The notes beneath the pieces were generated by a model. It saw nothing but the letters and a program-made list of their open reading frames with translations, did not search any database and was not told the DNA's origin. The position numbers and the translations under genes were made by a program. Shown here piece by piece: positions 43,200 to 55,587 of a stretch of 64,000 bases of DNA. Each line of letters opens with the position of its first letter. Position 1 is the first letter of the stretch. This DNA is from Narthecium ossifragum (lineage: Eukaryota > Streptophyta > Magnoliopsida > Dioscoreales > Nartheciaceae), in contig OY986967.1 of assembly GCA_963920575.1 (NCBI GenBank), forward strand, positions 23,081,648 to 23,145,647, written 5' to 3'.

Positions 43200-44860
43200 C
43201 TAACATATTCGATTCCCTCGTCTCCTCTTTAGGTTGCACAAATAGGTGATTACTCTTCCACGTCTCATCCTGACAACTCCATGCTTTATGTCTTGATGAG
43301 CTGATAAAGTCGAATCAGCAATAATAGGCTCTTCATGGGGCGGTGGATTGATGACTGGTGGTTCCCTTACAGGTATATCCTGCTGGATATTCTGAGGGGT
43401 ATCCTGAATAACTACCATATCATCGTTCCTTATAGGTAGAACAGTGTCTTCTTGTAATTCCTCGAAACTTAAGTTTCGAGGTTGTATGCTCCCACCTACC
43501 TCGCCATTCTCCAGAAACTTGGCATTCCTTGCATCAATAACTTTAGGAGTGGTCTGGATAATAGAATCTGTATCCCTTGGACTCATCCAAATAGCCAATA
43601 AAATAACCACTTGTTGTCTTCATGTCTAATTTCTTCTCATGTGGATTATACACTCTACACCCAGTTGGACAAACCCAAATGTGAACATGTCCCAAACTGG
43701 GTTTCCATCCTTTCTAACGCTCAAAAGGAGTCGATGGAACTGCCTTAGTGGGAACCCTATTGACAATGTACACAATGGTTTTTAAGGCTTTGCTCCACAG
43801 AGACAACGGGAGAGAGGAGTTTTTTTTTTTTTTGATTAGTTGAGCCAAAGGCTGGGTTACATAACTACATCAAGATAGAATTCTATCCGTTGGTTGAGGG
43901 CGACTCCCCCCCGACTAACACAGTCCCCAACGGAAGAGCAAGGGCCTCTTTAGATAGACCATCAGCTACATTGTTCCTATCTCTAGGGATAAAAGAGAAC
44001 AGAACACCCCCAAATTGATATGACATTGCCCAAACCTTACACAATCTCGCCTCTAGATACGTAGGCCACACCTCCTTACCAGCCAAGTAGTTGATCACAG
44101 CCTTAGAGTCAGATTCCACCAAGACTTTCTTTGCTCCTTTGCACCATGTCAGACGTAAGTCTTTCTCTACCGCCATTAACTCTGCTTCCTCTACCGACAA
44201 CGCCTTAAGTTTGGCTTTAACTCTGCTAAAAAATGGGAGAGAGGAGTTACTAATCATACTCCTGACCATATCCATAAGTGTTCGATTCCGTCTCTCGGCT
44301 ACACCATTTTGATCTGGCTCGGTAGGCATTGAGCATTGAGCTGCAATACCTTGTTTCGTAAGGAATCTCGCAAATGGATCAGTCCTTTGTCCACCATCAT
44401 ACCTGCCATAGTACTCACCACCCCTATCAGACCTCACGATCTTAATTGAATAATCTCTAGAAGCTCAGAGCTTCTCCTGGCACCCTTATGGTGTTTATTG
44501 GTCTGCTTGCCCTTAATGCAATCCAAATAAACACCGAAGTCAGAGAAATAATCAAGAGATCCAATGACCCCTTCATTCACTAACTTTTTTTAATCTCTTA
44601 ATGGAGATATGTCCCAATCTCATGTGCTAAAGCATTGATGACCTCTCATCGGATCTAACACGTTTCATGCCAACACAAGTATTTTTAGACATAGTATGAA
44701 GTGACTGCTCAAAAATAGGATCAAGAGACGACTTGTAAAGGCCATTAACTAATATTCTCTTTCCAATTGAATTTGAATTTGGATCAGGATCTAGCAGGAT
44801 CATGTGCTGTGAACGAGAGATTATGTTCTCGTAACATCCCACCGCAAGCTTCGGCGAAAG
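43200..44860 (-). pseudogene. Old Copia pol fragment, interrupted by a LINE
   Basis: On minus: pre-integrase relic (about 44840-44600), integrase fragment 44437-44249 (RSDRGGEYYGRY, DQNGVAERRNRTLMDMVRSM), continuing after the LINE into GHVHIWVCPTGC-like text (43700-43650) and the integrase-RT linker VIDARNAKFLENGEVGGS (near 43530). Many stops and deletions; no LTRs were identified. The lineage differs from the Copia at 35.5-41.5 kb. Confidence 0.7.
43822..44234 (-). mobile_element. 5'-truncated LINE insertion (413 bases)
   Basis: A T-run at 43822-43833 is the poly-A tail on minus. The body encodes only the RNase H end (AELMAVEKDLRLTWCKG, VESDSKAVINYL, RDRNNVADGLSKEAL). The flanks are GGGAGAGAGGAGTT at 43808-43821 and 44235-44248, a perfect 14-base duplication, the signature of target-primed reverse transcription. 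Confidence 0.9.
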
Positions 44861-47800
44861 AGAAGATTATGGAAGATGAACGTCGAATAGAAGCCTTTTG
44901 TCGGATCGGGATCCAGAACTATAATAAGGTACAGAAATCGCTTCCGCTAATACACTTACTCCAACATTGACATCAGAGGCTCTTTTCCCTACGTGTTTCG
45001 TTTGTTTTTTTTTTCTTTCTGAGATCCTATTTCACAACGTCGCGGCCTCGAGCGTCCTTTGGGCAATCGGACTATTTGATTGGTCAGTACATAGAGCCAT
45101 CTACGTGAGATCCGAGCCGCTACCTAACTTTGGCGCGCTACGATATTTGCATGGATATGTGGGTGCGGCACACATGCAAGGCCAATGAGTGGCACGGCAT
45201 GACGACGCGGCGTGGCTGTGGTGCAGCGCAGTCAGCAACGGCACTTGATCAGCGACCGGCCGCGGAGATCACGCGATGGCGGCGAGACAGCGCCTAGGAC
45301 GGCGGCGGGCGGTTCGCGTCACGTGACTGCTGGTCGGCATTGGCGCCGGCGACAGCGGTAGCGCCCACGACGAGATCTACGGTGAGGACGAGCTCCGTCG
45401 GCGGCAGCCCCACCATATCTCCTAGAGCTCGCACCGGAAGCGGCGGCAATTCGGAGAAGCGGTCAAAGATCGCACCAGCAATGGCTGGTTGGTAGCGGAT
45501 CTCGCCGGAAAGACAAAGCGCTATGAGATGGCAGTGGAAAGCTCCGGCGATGGCGTAGAGCCTAGTCGTGCCGAGCTTGGCTAGATCTCGCGACGATTGC
45601 ACCGCAAAGTGCGACCACGGCGCGGGAGAAAGCAATGATGGAGGTGATGCCACCCACCATCCGATGTGACGGCGAGGTCTCAGAGATCTCTCTCGGCGGC
45701 GTGTGCGAAGGGCTGGCGGCTGTGAGACCAAACCTAGGGTATGGGTTTCACGATAGAAACGGGAAGGAGATGAGCAATAACAGGTTCGGGTTAGGAGTGG
45801 ATCCGACCCGAACCGTTTAGCTAATGATTTTTCTAAAAATCGTGATATTCACACCGGCTTAGTCAGCCGGTGTGTTACACCGATCCCATGTGGCATCCCA
45901 TGTGGCATCATTTAAACTTAAATACATTGAACCCAGCTGAAGCCACGCAACCACACCCATTTTACCCATTTCACTGCTGCTGGTCTCCCGAGCCAGAGAA
46001 GAAGAAGCGCAGCTTCTCTCCCCTCCGGCACTCGGCGACGAGAACGGCCTGGTTCGCCCCCTTCCCCTCTCCTCCCCACCGCACAGACAGACGTCGCCTC
46101 CCCTCCCCTCCCCACCGCACAGACAGACGTCGCCTCTCCCATCGGAGTCGTTGGCGACGCTCTCTTCTCACGCTGTCACCGAGGACTCCAGACAGTCGGT
46201 CCTCTTCAACACCGGCGACCCCGTCTCTCTCTCGCGCTGCTGGATCTTCTATCGACCTCGCCATCAACCCCTATTCATGGGCAGCCGATGCCCTAACCAA
46301 CGTTTCGAGGGTTACGAGTGGGAACAGTAGGGCATCATCACCTCATCGGACGAGGACGAGCACGTAACGTCAGTCAGTAGCATTTCGTGTCCTGATTTTT
46401 GAGGCTAATCCTCAACGGAATTCCTGCCGCCCTTCTCTCCCTCTCTAAGAACGGACTCTTATATGATTTTTCGAGGAATTTTTTATCACAAGTGCGTTCC
46501 CTGAACCGACCGTATTTGGTTTTATAAGTTTATTGAATTAGAATTGAGCACATGTTCATGCCTCATCATTGTCACATTCTATTTTCAAGGTTTGAACGAT
46601 CGAAGAAAATATAGTGTAAGTTAAATTTGAGGTTTTCTTCGCCTTTTCAAATGTACAAGAACTAATAGCTGGTTGACAGAGTTTTTTTGTGTGAATGAGT
46701 TGTTTAGCGATCCGGCAATTTTTGAAGGTTTTAAAGATGGGAAAAAAACTGTTTTATGCATTACTGTTGCCCTAGTTCTAATAAAAGCCTTTGTTATTAG
46801 TGAGTGAACACATGAATTTTGATCATGGGTTTGGTCTCAGACTCATGCATATGTACTTTGGGTATAATTTAGAGCTGATACTTCATTATTGGAGAGAAAA
46901 AATAGAGAAAGCCAAATGTAAGTTAAGTTTCAATGTATTTGCTTTGCATTGACTTGTAGACACACATTGTAGACACACATAAGCTATGAATTCAGACATC
47001 TACACTTGTCTATGCGTGATAAATGTCATTTGTACACATGGAACACATGTAATCACCAGAGGTTATGCGTTTCAATTATTGACACATATGAATCCTTTCA
47101 TTTACGCACTTCCGTGTGAACCATTTCCGTTTTGAGTAATGAGAAGTGTAGGTGGGTCTTTTGCCTCTGAAGGGTTAAGGACATCAACGTAAATTAAATT
47201 CACAGTGTTGCCAGTGAGGTGGAAGATTTAACCTAAATTTTGAAAATTTAGGCATTGTCTAGTTGTCTAATTTTAGTACAATTCTACAGTGATTGAAAGC
47301 ACTCTATATTTAGTGGTTGTTTATTATACTACGTCCCATTGATAAAGAGCTTTAAAAAGATAGATATGGATTTTGACTTGAAAAAGAGTTCCACTCCATG
47401 AAAAGGTCTATAACACCTTCATTGCGGTTAAGAAATACGTTCCCGGCCAGTCAAGTGGGGATTTGTGGAAGGTAGTGCTGATTTATTCCTATGATAGAAG
47501 CATTATGAATGTGTCAGATGGTGCCTTGGATTCTTTGAGTTTTATGTTCCCCCGTTTCCATACCGATGAAGACCTTCACTAATATTTGGGATTCGTATGC
47601 TATAATGGCACATCTAAAACATTCCCGGGCAGTCGATCGGAGATTTGTGTAAGGTAGAGCTTATTTCTTTTTACGATAGAAGCAGTATGAAGTGGGAAAG
47701 TGGCCTGGATTTATTGAGTTTTTTTGTTCCCCTTGTTCATACTCATTTAGGTCCTTCACTAATATTTGAGATCGTTATGGTAATGCTTCTATTAAGACTT

Positions 47801-48020
47801 GTTTGGATAAATGATTTTAGGCTTTGTACTGAGAATTTATGTTTTAAAATGAAATCCATTGTTGGATAAACATGGATTAATTTTGATTATTGATTGCGGT
47901 CTATATTGTGATGCGTTTCACAAATTGGAGGTAGGCGCTAGAATTAATGTTGCTTTTGGACTTTATGCTTTATGTAACATCATAAGCTGATATTTTCTAC
48001 TGCTCGCAAGACATGTAAAG
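44861..48020. other. GC-rich then AT-rich region upstream of the FAR1-type gene
   Basis: 44980-45840 is GC-rich with open frames on both strands (45294-45731 minus) but no recognised domain. A hairpin ACACCGGCT/AGCCGGTGT lies at 45851-45873, followed by a doubled CCCATGTGGCAT. 46060-46140 repeats CCCCACCGCACAGACAGACG twice. 46380-48020 is AT-rich and may hold the leader of the downstream gene. Confidence 0.3.
47436..47775 (+). repeat. Imperfect tandem duplication, period about 181 bases
   Basis: Copies at about 47436-47595 and 47617-47775 share TTCCCGG(C/G)CAGTC, GATAGAAGCA and CCTTCACTAATATTTG. Non-coding. Confidence 0.6.
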
Positions 48021-50206
48021 ATGAGTAGCCGTGGCAAAGAAGCGTGTCATGATACTGATGATCCGAGTGTCGAGCATCATGCGATCTCCGAGTATCCCGA
48101 GCAGCCGAAGGCCGGATTGATTTTTAGTACTGCTTACGAGGTAAAAAAATATTGGAGAAATTACGCAAAGCGTGTGGGTTTTGCCGTATCGAAAAGAACA
48201 TGTAAAAATGATGTTGATGGAGATGCAAAGTACATGACATTTGTATGTACACGTGAGGGGAAAGCAAGATCTGTGGCGAAGAATATTATTAGGCCACAAG
48301 GGACATGTAAGATAGGCTGCCAGGCACGATTGTCTGCCAGCAGATGTGTGGATGGATCATGGAAGATTGGCACAGTCATCCTGGAACACAATCACCCGTT
48401 GAGCCCGGCTAAGTCTAGGTTTTTTGTGACAAATCGAGATATGAGTTGTAGTGTAAGGCGGCGTCTAGAGCTAAATGATCAAGCCGGTATCCCGATTTAT
48501 AGAAGCTACAATTCGTTTGTAGTTGAAGCCGGCGGTTACGAGAACATTCCCTTTGGAGAAAGGGATTGCAGAAATCACATTACTATAGCTAGACACCTAC
48601 GGTTGGGCGAAGGTGATGCAGAGGCAGTTCTTACTTATTTCAGACGCATGCAAGCGAGATATCCGTCTTTCTACTATGACATAGATGTTGACGAGGATAG
48701 TAGACTGAGAAATATATTATGGGTGGATGCACGGAGCAGAGCAGCATGTAAGTATTTTGGAGATGTAATCACATTCGACACGACATACCTGACAAACAAA
48801 TATGATATACCCTTTGCGCCATTTGTCGGCGTGAACCATCACGGGCAGTCTATATTGTTGGGATGTGGCCTATTGTCCAATGAAGACGCGAAGACGTTTG
48901 CGTGGCTTTTCAAGAGTTGGACAGAGTGTATGAACGTCGCCCCTGTAGCCCTTATTACTTATCAAGATAGGGCGATGATGAATGTTGTTGCAGTGGTTTG
49001 GCCGGAAACGAAACACCGGTATTGCTTATGGCACATACTGAAGAAAGTGCCCGAGAAGCTAGGAGGTTATGGTGCATACAAAGCTATAAGGCATAAGCTT
49101 TTAGCAGTAGTTTATGATTCTCTAACCCGGAGGGTTTTGATGAAGAATGGAATAAAATGATTGCCGCATTCGGTCTCCATGACAACTGTTGGTTGGCAGA
49201 CTTATACGAGGACAGGAGTCGGTGGGTTCCATCATACGTTAAGCATGTATTTTGGGCTGGGATGTCCACGACCCAACGAAGCGAGAGTATGAATGCTTTT
49301 TTTGACGGGTATGTGAATTCAAAAACTAGTCTAAAGCAATTTGTGGAGCAATATGACAATGCACTCAAGAGCAAGGTGGAGAAGGTGGCTCAAGCAGAAT
49401 TTCAGAACTTCAATCAACGCATTCCATGCATTAGTGCCTATCCTTTCGAGAAGCAATTCCAATAGGTGTACACGAACGCGAAGTTTAGAGAGTTCCAAGA
49501 AGAACTTGGAGGTGTAATGCAATGCACTGTTGCGTTGACACTAGTTGATGGGTTCAGATCTAATTATACTGTGAAGGAGGTCTCCTTTGACGAAGAAGAA
49601 AATGAAGTGACCCGTGTTTTTCCTGTTGTATTTGAGTCGGCAAATAGAAAGGTTTTTTGCATGTGTCGCTTGTTCGAACACCGAGGTATCTTATGTCGAC
49701 ACGCCATTGCCGTTTTTAAAGAAGCAGGGGTATATAAAATTGATGGTACATATATTTTAGATCGATGGCGAAGCGACATTGCCCGACACTACATCAAAAT
49801 AAAGGTTGGTTGCGCCGGATTGAGTGTAAGTTCAACTGCGAAGAGGGTTGATTGGTTAAATAACGAGTGGTATGAGGTTGTTGAGATCGCATCTGAATCA
49901 GATGTTGATTCCAAGATGGTTGTGGCTTGCTTGCATGAGTTGAAGAGCAAGTTGCATATCAATAATACCTCAGGAGGATGCCCTCCGCCCATCCCCGATG
50001 ATATGCTTGTGGGTGCTGAGAATGTCATAGATGGACGAATTGCAGCGGACGCGATGGGTACGATCTACAAGAGCCCTATACCAGTGACCCGAAAGGGTCG
50101 TCCGCGGACTAAGAGGCTACAATCAACGGTGGAGAAGGCTGTCAACATATTAAGGCAAAGGGATCAGAAGCAAAATGTACTATATGTATATTATGAAAAG
50201 AATTAG
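48021..50206 (+). pseudogene. FAR1/FRS-type MULE transposase gene, broken
   Basis: Three consecutive frames make one protein of about 720 residues. Frame 1 (48021-49160): FAR1 DNA-binding domain at about residues 35-125 (CTREGKARS, CQARLSA, HNHPL), then the MULE transposase core (FDTTYLTNKYDIPFAPFVGV, ITYQDRAM, YCLWHI). A one-base shift near 49125 leads to frame 2 (FWAGMSTTQRSESMNAFFDG), ended by TAG at 49463-49465. Frame 3 reads on at once (VYTNAKFREFQEEL) to the SWIM zinc finger CMCRLFEHRGILCRH. The family includes FHY3/FAR1 light-signalling factors and active Mutator-type transposases. Two breaks suggest a decaying copy. TIRs were not found. Confidence 0.8.
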
Positions 50207-50257
50207 CATATTAACTTGCATGTAGAAAGTAACGAGTAAACTCTAATTGTCATGCAG

Positions 50258-50599
50258 GAACAGTCTACGTGCTTGGGCCCGGTCCCAAAGCAAGGCAACA
50301 AAATCAATGCTAATGGGGATTCTAATGTTGAAGAACATATAGAACAGGTTGTGCATTGTACACAAGAAAGAGTAAATGTGGCGCAATTCATTGAATTCAT
50401 TTGCTCAATTGACCTTCAAATACGTACTTTCATTAGTATATTCAGTCTTTCATTATTATTTTTCCTTTACGGAGCCATCATGTTGGTGGGAATAGGTTCA
50501 TATGGTTACGAAGATGGACACACTAGGCATAAATGCGGTACCAACCGCATACGTGCACAAGCACGACTTCATGGGCACGAATATCTTTGTGAGTATTAG
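50258..50599 (+). other. Possible 3' exon of the FAR1-type gene
   Basis: An AG acceptor (CATGCAG) precedes an open stretch that includes a hydrophobic segment (FISIFSLSLLFFLYGAIMLV). It may be transcribed with the preceding gene. No domain was recognised. Confidence 0.25.
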
Positions 50600-50976
50600 A
50601 AACATGTTTCGTTTATTTATTACAAACCTTTATTGATGTACTAATCAATTAGGCAGCATCATCAAACTGACTCGTTGGATGCAAGGGTGCCTTTTTATTG
50701 CTAAATTTTACTAGCAACAGAGAAGTAGAAAGAATCACTTGTACATCAATGTATTGCTAGTTTGCTACCCAACCATGTGATACATGCCATTAAGACGACT
50801 GAATTATAACCGTGATACATACGCTAAACAAACCAAAACATAAGTCAGCCGTACATTGTTGATCGAAGACGCTTTACTAAGCTAATCTAAAACCCACAAG
50901 CTATGTTGTCAAGACCTGCCGCCAAAATCAAAAAATTAGGTCCATCTTCACATTGTAAGGATGTTGATTGACATCC

Positions 50977-51844
50977 TTAGCCGGACTCAAACCAATGAGG
51001 CATCAACTCATTCCCATCCTTATCATTGCTGCGCATAATAACCTATGAATTATAGACCGCATTACATAAGCTATGAACATATTAGGTTCATAAACATTAC
51101 AGAAGAAAACAGTAGGGACCCAGATGGCAACAAGTACCTTAGGCGGTATGAGGTAATAATTCCTACACGAGCACCTTTTCCCAACATCATCAACCCTGCC
51201 TGAAATTAGTTGACTGAAAAAAAAAACTCAGGAAAGTTAATTGAGAATAAGGAACGTGAAGAGTAACAAACTCATTATTTGACAATGTCTCAATCAATAA
51301 TAGTTGCGAGTTCTGACACTCACTGACTGTGGGAAGGTCGCCGTGATCAGTGAAAGCTCGTCCTCAGCAACTACCATCCCTTCAATCCACAATAGCCACA
51401 GTTGAAATTTACCAGATCGAAACTGACTCGTTGAGATGAATTAAAGACACAACAAAGGGTTTAACACCTTACCGGAACCCATATGGAAATTGTCTTACGA
51501 TCTAGAAATACGCCTTCCACTAAATCAGCAATGGTCGTCTCACTCGTTAGGTCCCCCAAACCCCGGCCGCCCCCCCCCCCACCCCCCTCCCCTGTATTTG
51601 AGTCGGCGTCTATATCGAACATCGGCAACTGAAGGCACGCCCTCCCCACATCGCCGCTTTCTGCCAGAATAGTGAGATCCCGAGCTTGAAGATGATCGGT
51701 AATATTTCTCCCGCTATAGATATTGGATGTTGAGAGTGGTGCTGATGACATGTCGAAAGATGCACGCTTTTGATGTATAAAGATGCTACTGTCATGTACC
51801 TTAAAGATGCTGGTCTCACTCGCTGGAGAACAGGACCAGCTCAT
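50977..51844 (-). CDS. Candidate multi-exon gene of unknown function
   Basis: On minus an open frame starts at ATG 51844 and reads to DRKTISIWVP, followed by a GT donor near 51473. Candidate exons follow: about 51428-51320 (SGKFQLWLLWIEGMVVAEDE), 51200-51138 (VDDVGKRCSCRNYYLIPPK, with GT-AG borders), and 51042-50977 (VIMRSNDKDGNELMPHWFES, stop). The frame between exons 2 and 3 was not resolved. A run of seven Gly codons precedes GLGDLTSETT. No family was recognised. The exon pattern and clean last junction are the only support. Its 5' end lies in a tandem-repeat array. Confidence 0.35.
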
Positions 51845-52460
51845 CAACAGAAGATAATGGCTATGATGTGAAAAGTCACATGAGAGGTATAAAGCTTAGG
51901 CGTGCCATGAGGTGATATAAAGCTAGTTTGGTTGTATGTTATAAAGATGCTGGTCTCACTCGCTGGAGAACAGGACCAGCTCATCTGAGATAATGACTAT
52001 GATGTGAAAAGTCACGAGAGAGGTATAAAGCTTAGGCGTGCCATGAGGTGACTTATGGTATAGTTTGGCTGTATGTTATAAAGATGAGGTGATTTAAAGC
52101 TAGTTTGGCTGTATGTTATAAAGATGAGGTGATTTAAAGCTACTTTGGCTGTATGTTATAAAGATGAGGTGATTTATGACTTATGGTATAGTTTGGCTGT
52201 ATGTTATAAAGATGAGGTGATTTAAAGCTAGTTTGGCTGTATGTTATAAAGATGAGGTGATTTAAAGCTACTTTGGCTGTATGTTATAAAGATGAGGTGA
52301 TATAAAGCTAGTTTGGCTGTATGTTATAAAGATGCTGGTCTCACTCACTGGAGAACAGGACCAGCTCATCTGAGATAATGGCTATGATGTGAAAAGTCAC
52401 AAGAAAGGTAGGGTGGATTTTGCCATGATGTGATTTAAAGCTTAGGCGGTATGTTATAAA
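51800..52460. repeat. Tandem repeats covering the 5' side of the unknown minus gene
   Basis: Three long units (about 51803, 51937 and 52327) share GATGCTGGTCTCACTC, GGAGAACAGGACCAGCTCATC and GATGTGAAAAGTCAC. Between the second and third, about six short units of 40-45 bases repeat GTTTGGCTGTATGTTATAAA. Each long unit contains the ATG region of the minus frame at 51844. Confidence 0.8.
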
Positions 52461-52675
52461 GATGCGTGCATGTGATACGATTTATACCTATAATGCAACT
52501 ATTGCAGATGTCTTTTTATTGATAGTGGAGAATAATGTGTCCTAGCTTTTATGCTAATGACAATGTGGTCTTAAAATCCCATCCCGTGACTTAACTAGTG
52601 ATTAATAATTCTTGACCAGCGGCACGCGGCTTGACTGGTCACACATGATACAAGTTGCTTGATCCACCTCGGCCT

Positions 52676-52683
52676 TATATAAA
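52676..52683 (+). promoter_or_regulatory. TATA-like box just upstream of the gypsy insertion
   Basis: GGCCTTATATAAAGAG lies 83 bases before the 5' LTR. If a gene was served by it, the element now interrupts its leader. No downstream reading frame was recognised. Confidence 0.3.
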
Positions 52684-52765
52684 GAGTTGTAACACATTAC
52701 ATTCCTTGCCTCAGTTGAGCTACAAGCTATGTTATTCAGAGGCCGTTTTCAAATGTGTCTATGTA

Positions 52766-55587
52766 TGTGAGGACCCGTACCTCCAACCCGGTCCGACCGC
52801 GTTAGGTCGAGGGTCTGGATTTGTGGCTTGGCTCGGTTGGCCCTGGGATGCGATCGGTTGATCGCATCGCTGTTTTTGACCCCAGGGGCATTTTGGTAAA
52901 TATGCTCCCTGGTGGTCAGTTTCACACCCGCGTTGCACACACTGACCTTGTTTGTGTTAGTGTTTGTTTAGAATGGCTAGGTGGGCCCGGATCAGAAGAT
53001 CCCGGCTCGGGCACGCAAAAGCCTACTTTTGGGCAGCTGGCGGCCCGTGAGCGGTCACCGCTATCGATCGCTCGACTATCGATCGCTCAACTATCGATCG
53101 CTCGACTATCGATCGCTCGACCGCTATCGATCGCTCGACCGCTATCGATCGCTCGACCGCTATCGATCGCTCGATAACTATCGATCGCTCAACAGCCCAC
53201 TTGGATCGATCCAGGTACTGTGCAGGGCAGTTGAACCTGCGCAGGGCAGGTGAGCTTCTTCGTCCTCCCTTGTCAGGAGAGCAGGAGAGGAGAGGTCCTC
53301 TCCTTCACCCTCTCCCCCACCTTCCTTCTCCTTCTCTTCTCTTCCTCTTCTCCCTTCTCTTCTTCTTCTCCCTGGCTGCTTCTTCTTCCCGCAAGCAGAG
53401 CTTGCTCTGTTTCTCTTTCCGGGCAGCCAGCTTTCTTATCCCCGTTCTCCCTCCTCCGACCACCATTTTGGGAGCTTGAAAGCTTGTTGGATTCGTGGCA
53501 ACGAGAGGAAGACTCTTGGTGTGGTGTGGAACCTCGTTGGTGGCTGGTTTGCGAGGGATCAACTGAGGAATGCGCAGTCCGGTAGGTGTTCTACCTACAT
53601 GAGTTAATTAATGGGTTTAGATAAATCTAGCCGTTAGATCTTGATGAATTTGTGTTATTAGATGCATGTGGCCTAGTATAATTACTGATTTAAGTTTCAT
53701 GAACTTTGGTTAAGATTTCAATAGGATTTAAGCATGATAAATCTCGGATTTTCGGTTTTCTGCTGTTCTTGAAGAACAGCCGGCTTGCGGCGAGTTTTCC
53801 GGCTTGTACATGCATGATCTTGGATTTTTATGAGAAATAAGAGTTGTAGATCTGCGAGTCTACTTTTCAATCCAATTGATTTTATATTTTTTCGATTTTT
53901 CTACGAGTTACGAAACTGTGTCGGAGTACATTTGCTGATGAATAGTGCCACGGATGATTCGTGGATCAACCGTCACGGTCTCCACGGTCGACCGTGAGGT
54001 CTCCAAGGTCGACCGCGAGCCCCGAAAATAGCGAAATAACGTCTCACGGTCGATCCGTTGATCGACCGTCAACCTTAGATTTTGCACGGTCGATCCGTTG
54101 ATCGACCGCCAGCCATGAATAGTGTTTTTTTGTGGATTTTCGATGTTTTATCATGTTTGATTCTTCGGGATTCATGTGATTGGTATTCCTAGAGATTTCG
54201 ATGGCTAGCATGTTCTAATTGGTTGTTTTTAGATGATTAATTGTTTGATTTTCGGCATGTCTAATTAGATATAAATCATCCTTGTTTAATTAGCAATTAG
54301 TCACATGTCATGCTTATTTACATGTATATTTAGCTTGTGGTTGAACCAAGGGGGTTGTGCCCCTTGGGATGTTTAGCTAATTAAATGGGCCGATGTGTGC
54401 CGTAGTTGATGTTAATTGCAAATGTGTTTGATTATTATCTGTGTGGCCGGGGTTGTGCCCCCGTTGTAGAAACTGCTTGTTAACGGTCCGTAGGCGCCGT
54501 TATAATATTGTATTATTGTAGTTTAGACCCATGCTATGTTTACCCTCCGGCAAGCTTGACGCTTCGCCTAGCCCGTGTATGTTGTCTTGGCATATTGTTG
54601 CATGCTGCTATTCCTGTATCTCTGTGCTTGAGCATTGCATGCATCTGTTTGCATTAGAAGCATCAGGCTAGGTGGTAGACGATGGTTTCGATCGTTGATC
54701 AGGGGTCCTCGGGTAGCCCGGATCTAGCCCTAGGGCCGGGGTTTGGGGTAGTCGAGGATTAGGATGTGATTGTATCAGTGATCATGTTTGATATCATTCG
54801 AGGATTATCATGTAGTCGGACTGGAATATTATATTATTTGAGGTTTAGAGGTCGTGTCGCTTCTCCAAGGCAAGGTGCTAAGGATGGTTGTCAATGTCCC
54901 TGACATGTGTCCCCAGGCAGTGGCTTCCTGCTGGGTAAAGGTTGTTCCTACTGGTTCTGTTTCTTGGTTTCCTCCCAGCGTGTTTGGATGGTATTCCCAG
55001 CGTGGTCGGTTGAGAAGAGTAGGATCCCTTGGGGAATCGATAGGGGTTATGGGACCCCATGGCATCCTTTAGACTTAGGCGGAGGAACGACACTGTTGTG
55101 TTCCCTTTCCTTTGTGAGTGACGTAGCGTAGAACCCTACTGAGCAAGCTTTGTTGCTCACTCCTACCTGGGCTGCATCGGCGATGCAGGTCGATGCAGTC
55201 CCTTCTTTTTCAGGTGGTTGCGGTGTTGGAGGCGGTACTCCCCTTGGTGGTGCGTGAGATCGAGGATATCATCAGTTTATTATATTCAATTGATGTACAG
55301 TTTTAAATGTATAAATTGTAATCTGAAGGAGATATGTATTTGTATTTCAATTTGATGTAAATTTGATCAGAGATTGTTGTACTAGATGACTTGAATCATT
55401 ATTATATCTTTTTAAAGTTAAATTGTATTATGATTTGATGATAGGATAGTTTAAATTAATTGTGAATATTGTAATCATGCACCAGGTTTAAAATTGATGT
55501 TTAAAAGGGGAGGCTTTCGCCATTTGATTTAGAGTTTTGGACCCTCACGTCCCGGCCTAGATGGGTTTTCTGGGTCGGGGCGTGACA
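52766..55587 (+). repeat. 5' LTR of the 10.2 kb gypsy element
   Basis: It contains eight TATCGATCGCTC units at 53063-53190, inverted repeats ACGGTCGA/TCGACCGT at 54046-54069 and about 54086-54109, and frames that are not conserved as protein. Confidence 0.85.
53063..53190 (+). repeat. TATCGATCGCTCGAC tandem repeat, eight units
   Basis: Units are 15 or 18 bases. The 3' LTR copy (60443-60525) has five, a difference of 48 bases. Confidence 0.9.

Noticed and set aside
45851..45873. Helitron 3' hairpin
   Set aside because: The hairpin is good, but no CTRR-T end follows at 10-12 bases on either strand.
53201..53585. LTR frames conserved between both gypsy LTRs (53250-53585 and 60584-60919)
   Set aside because: Similarity is due to LTR identity; changes between copies do not favour silent sites and no domain is present.
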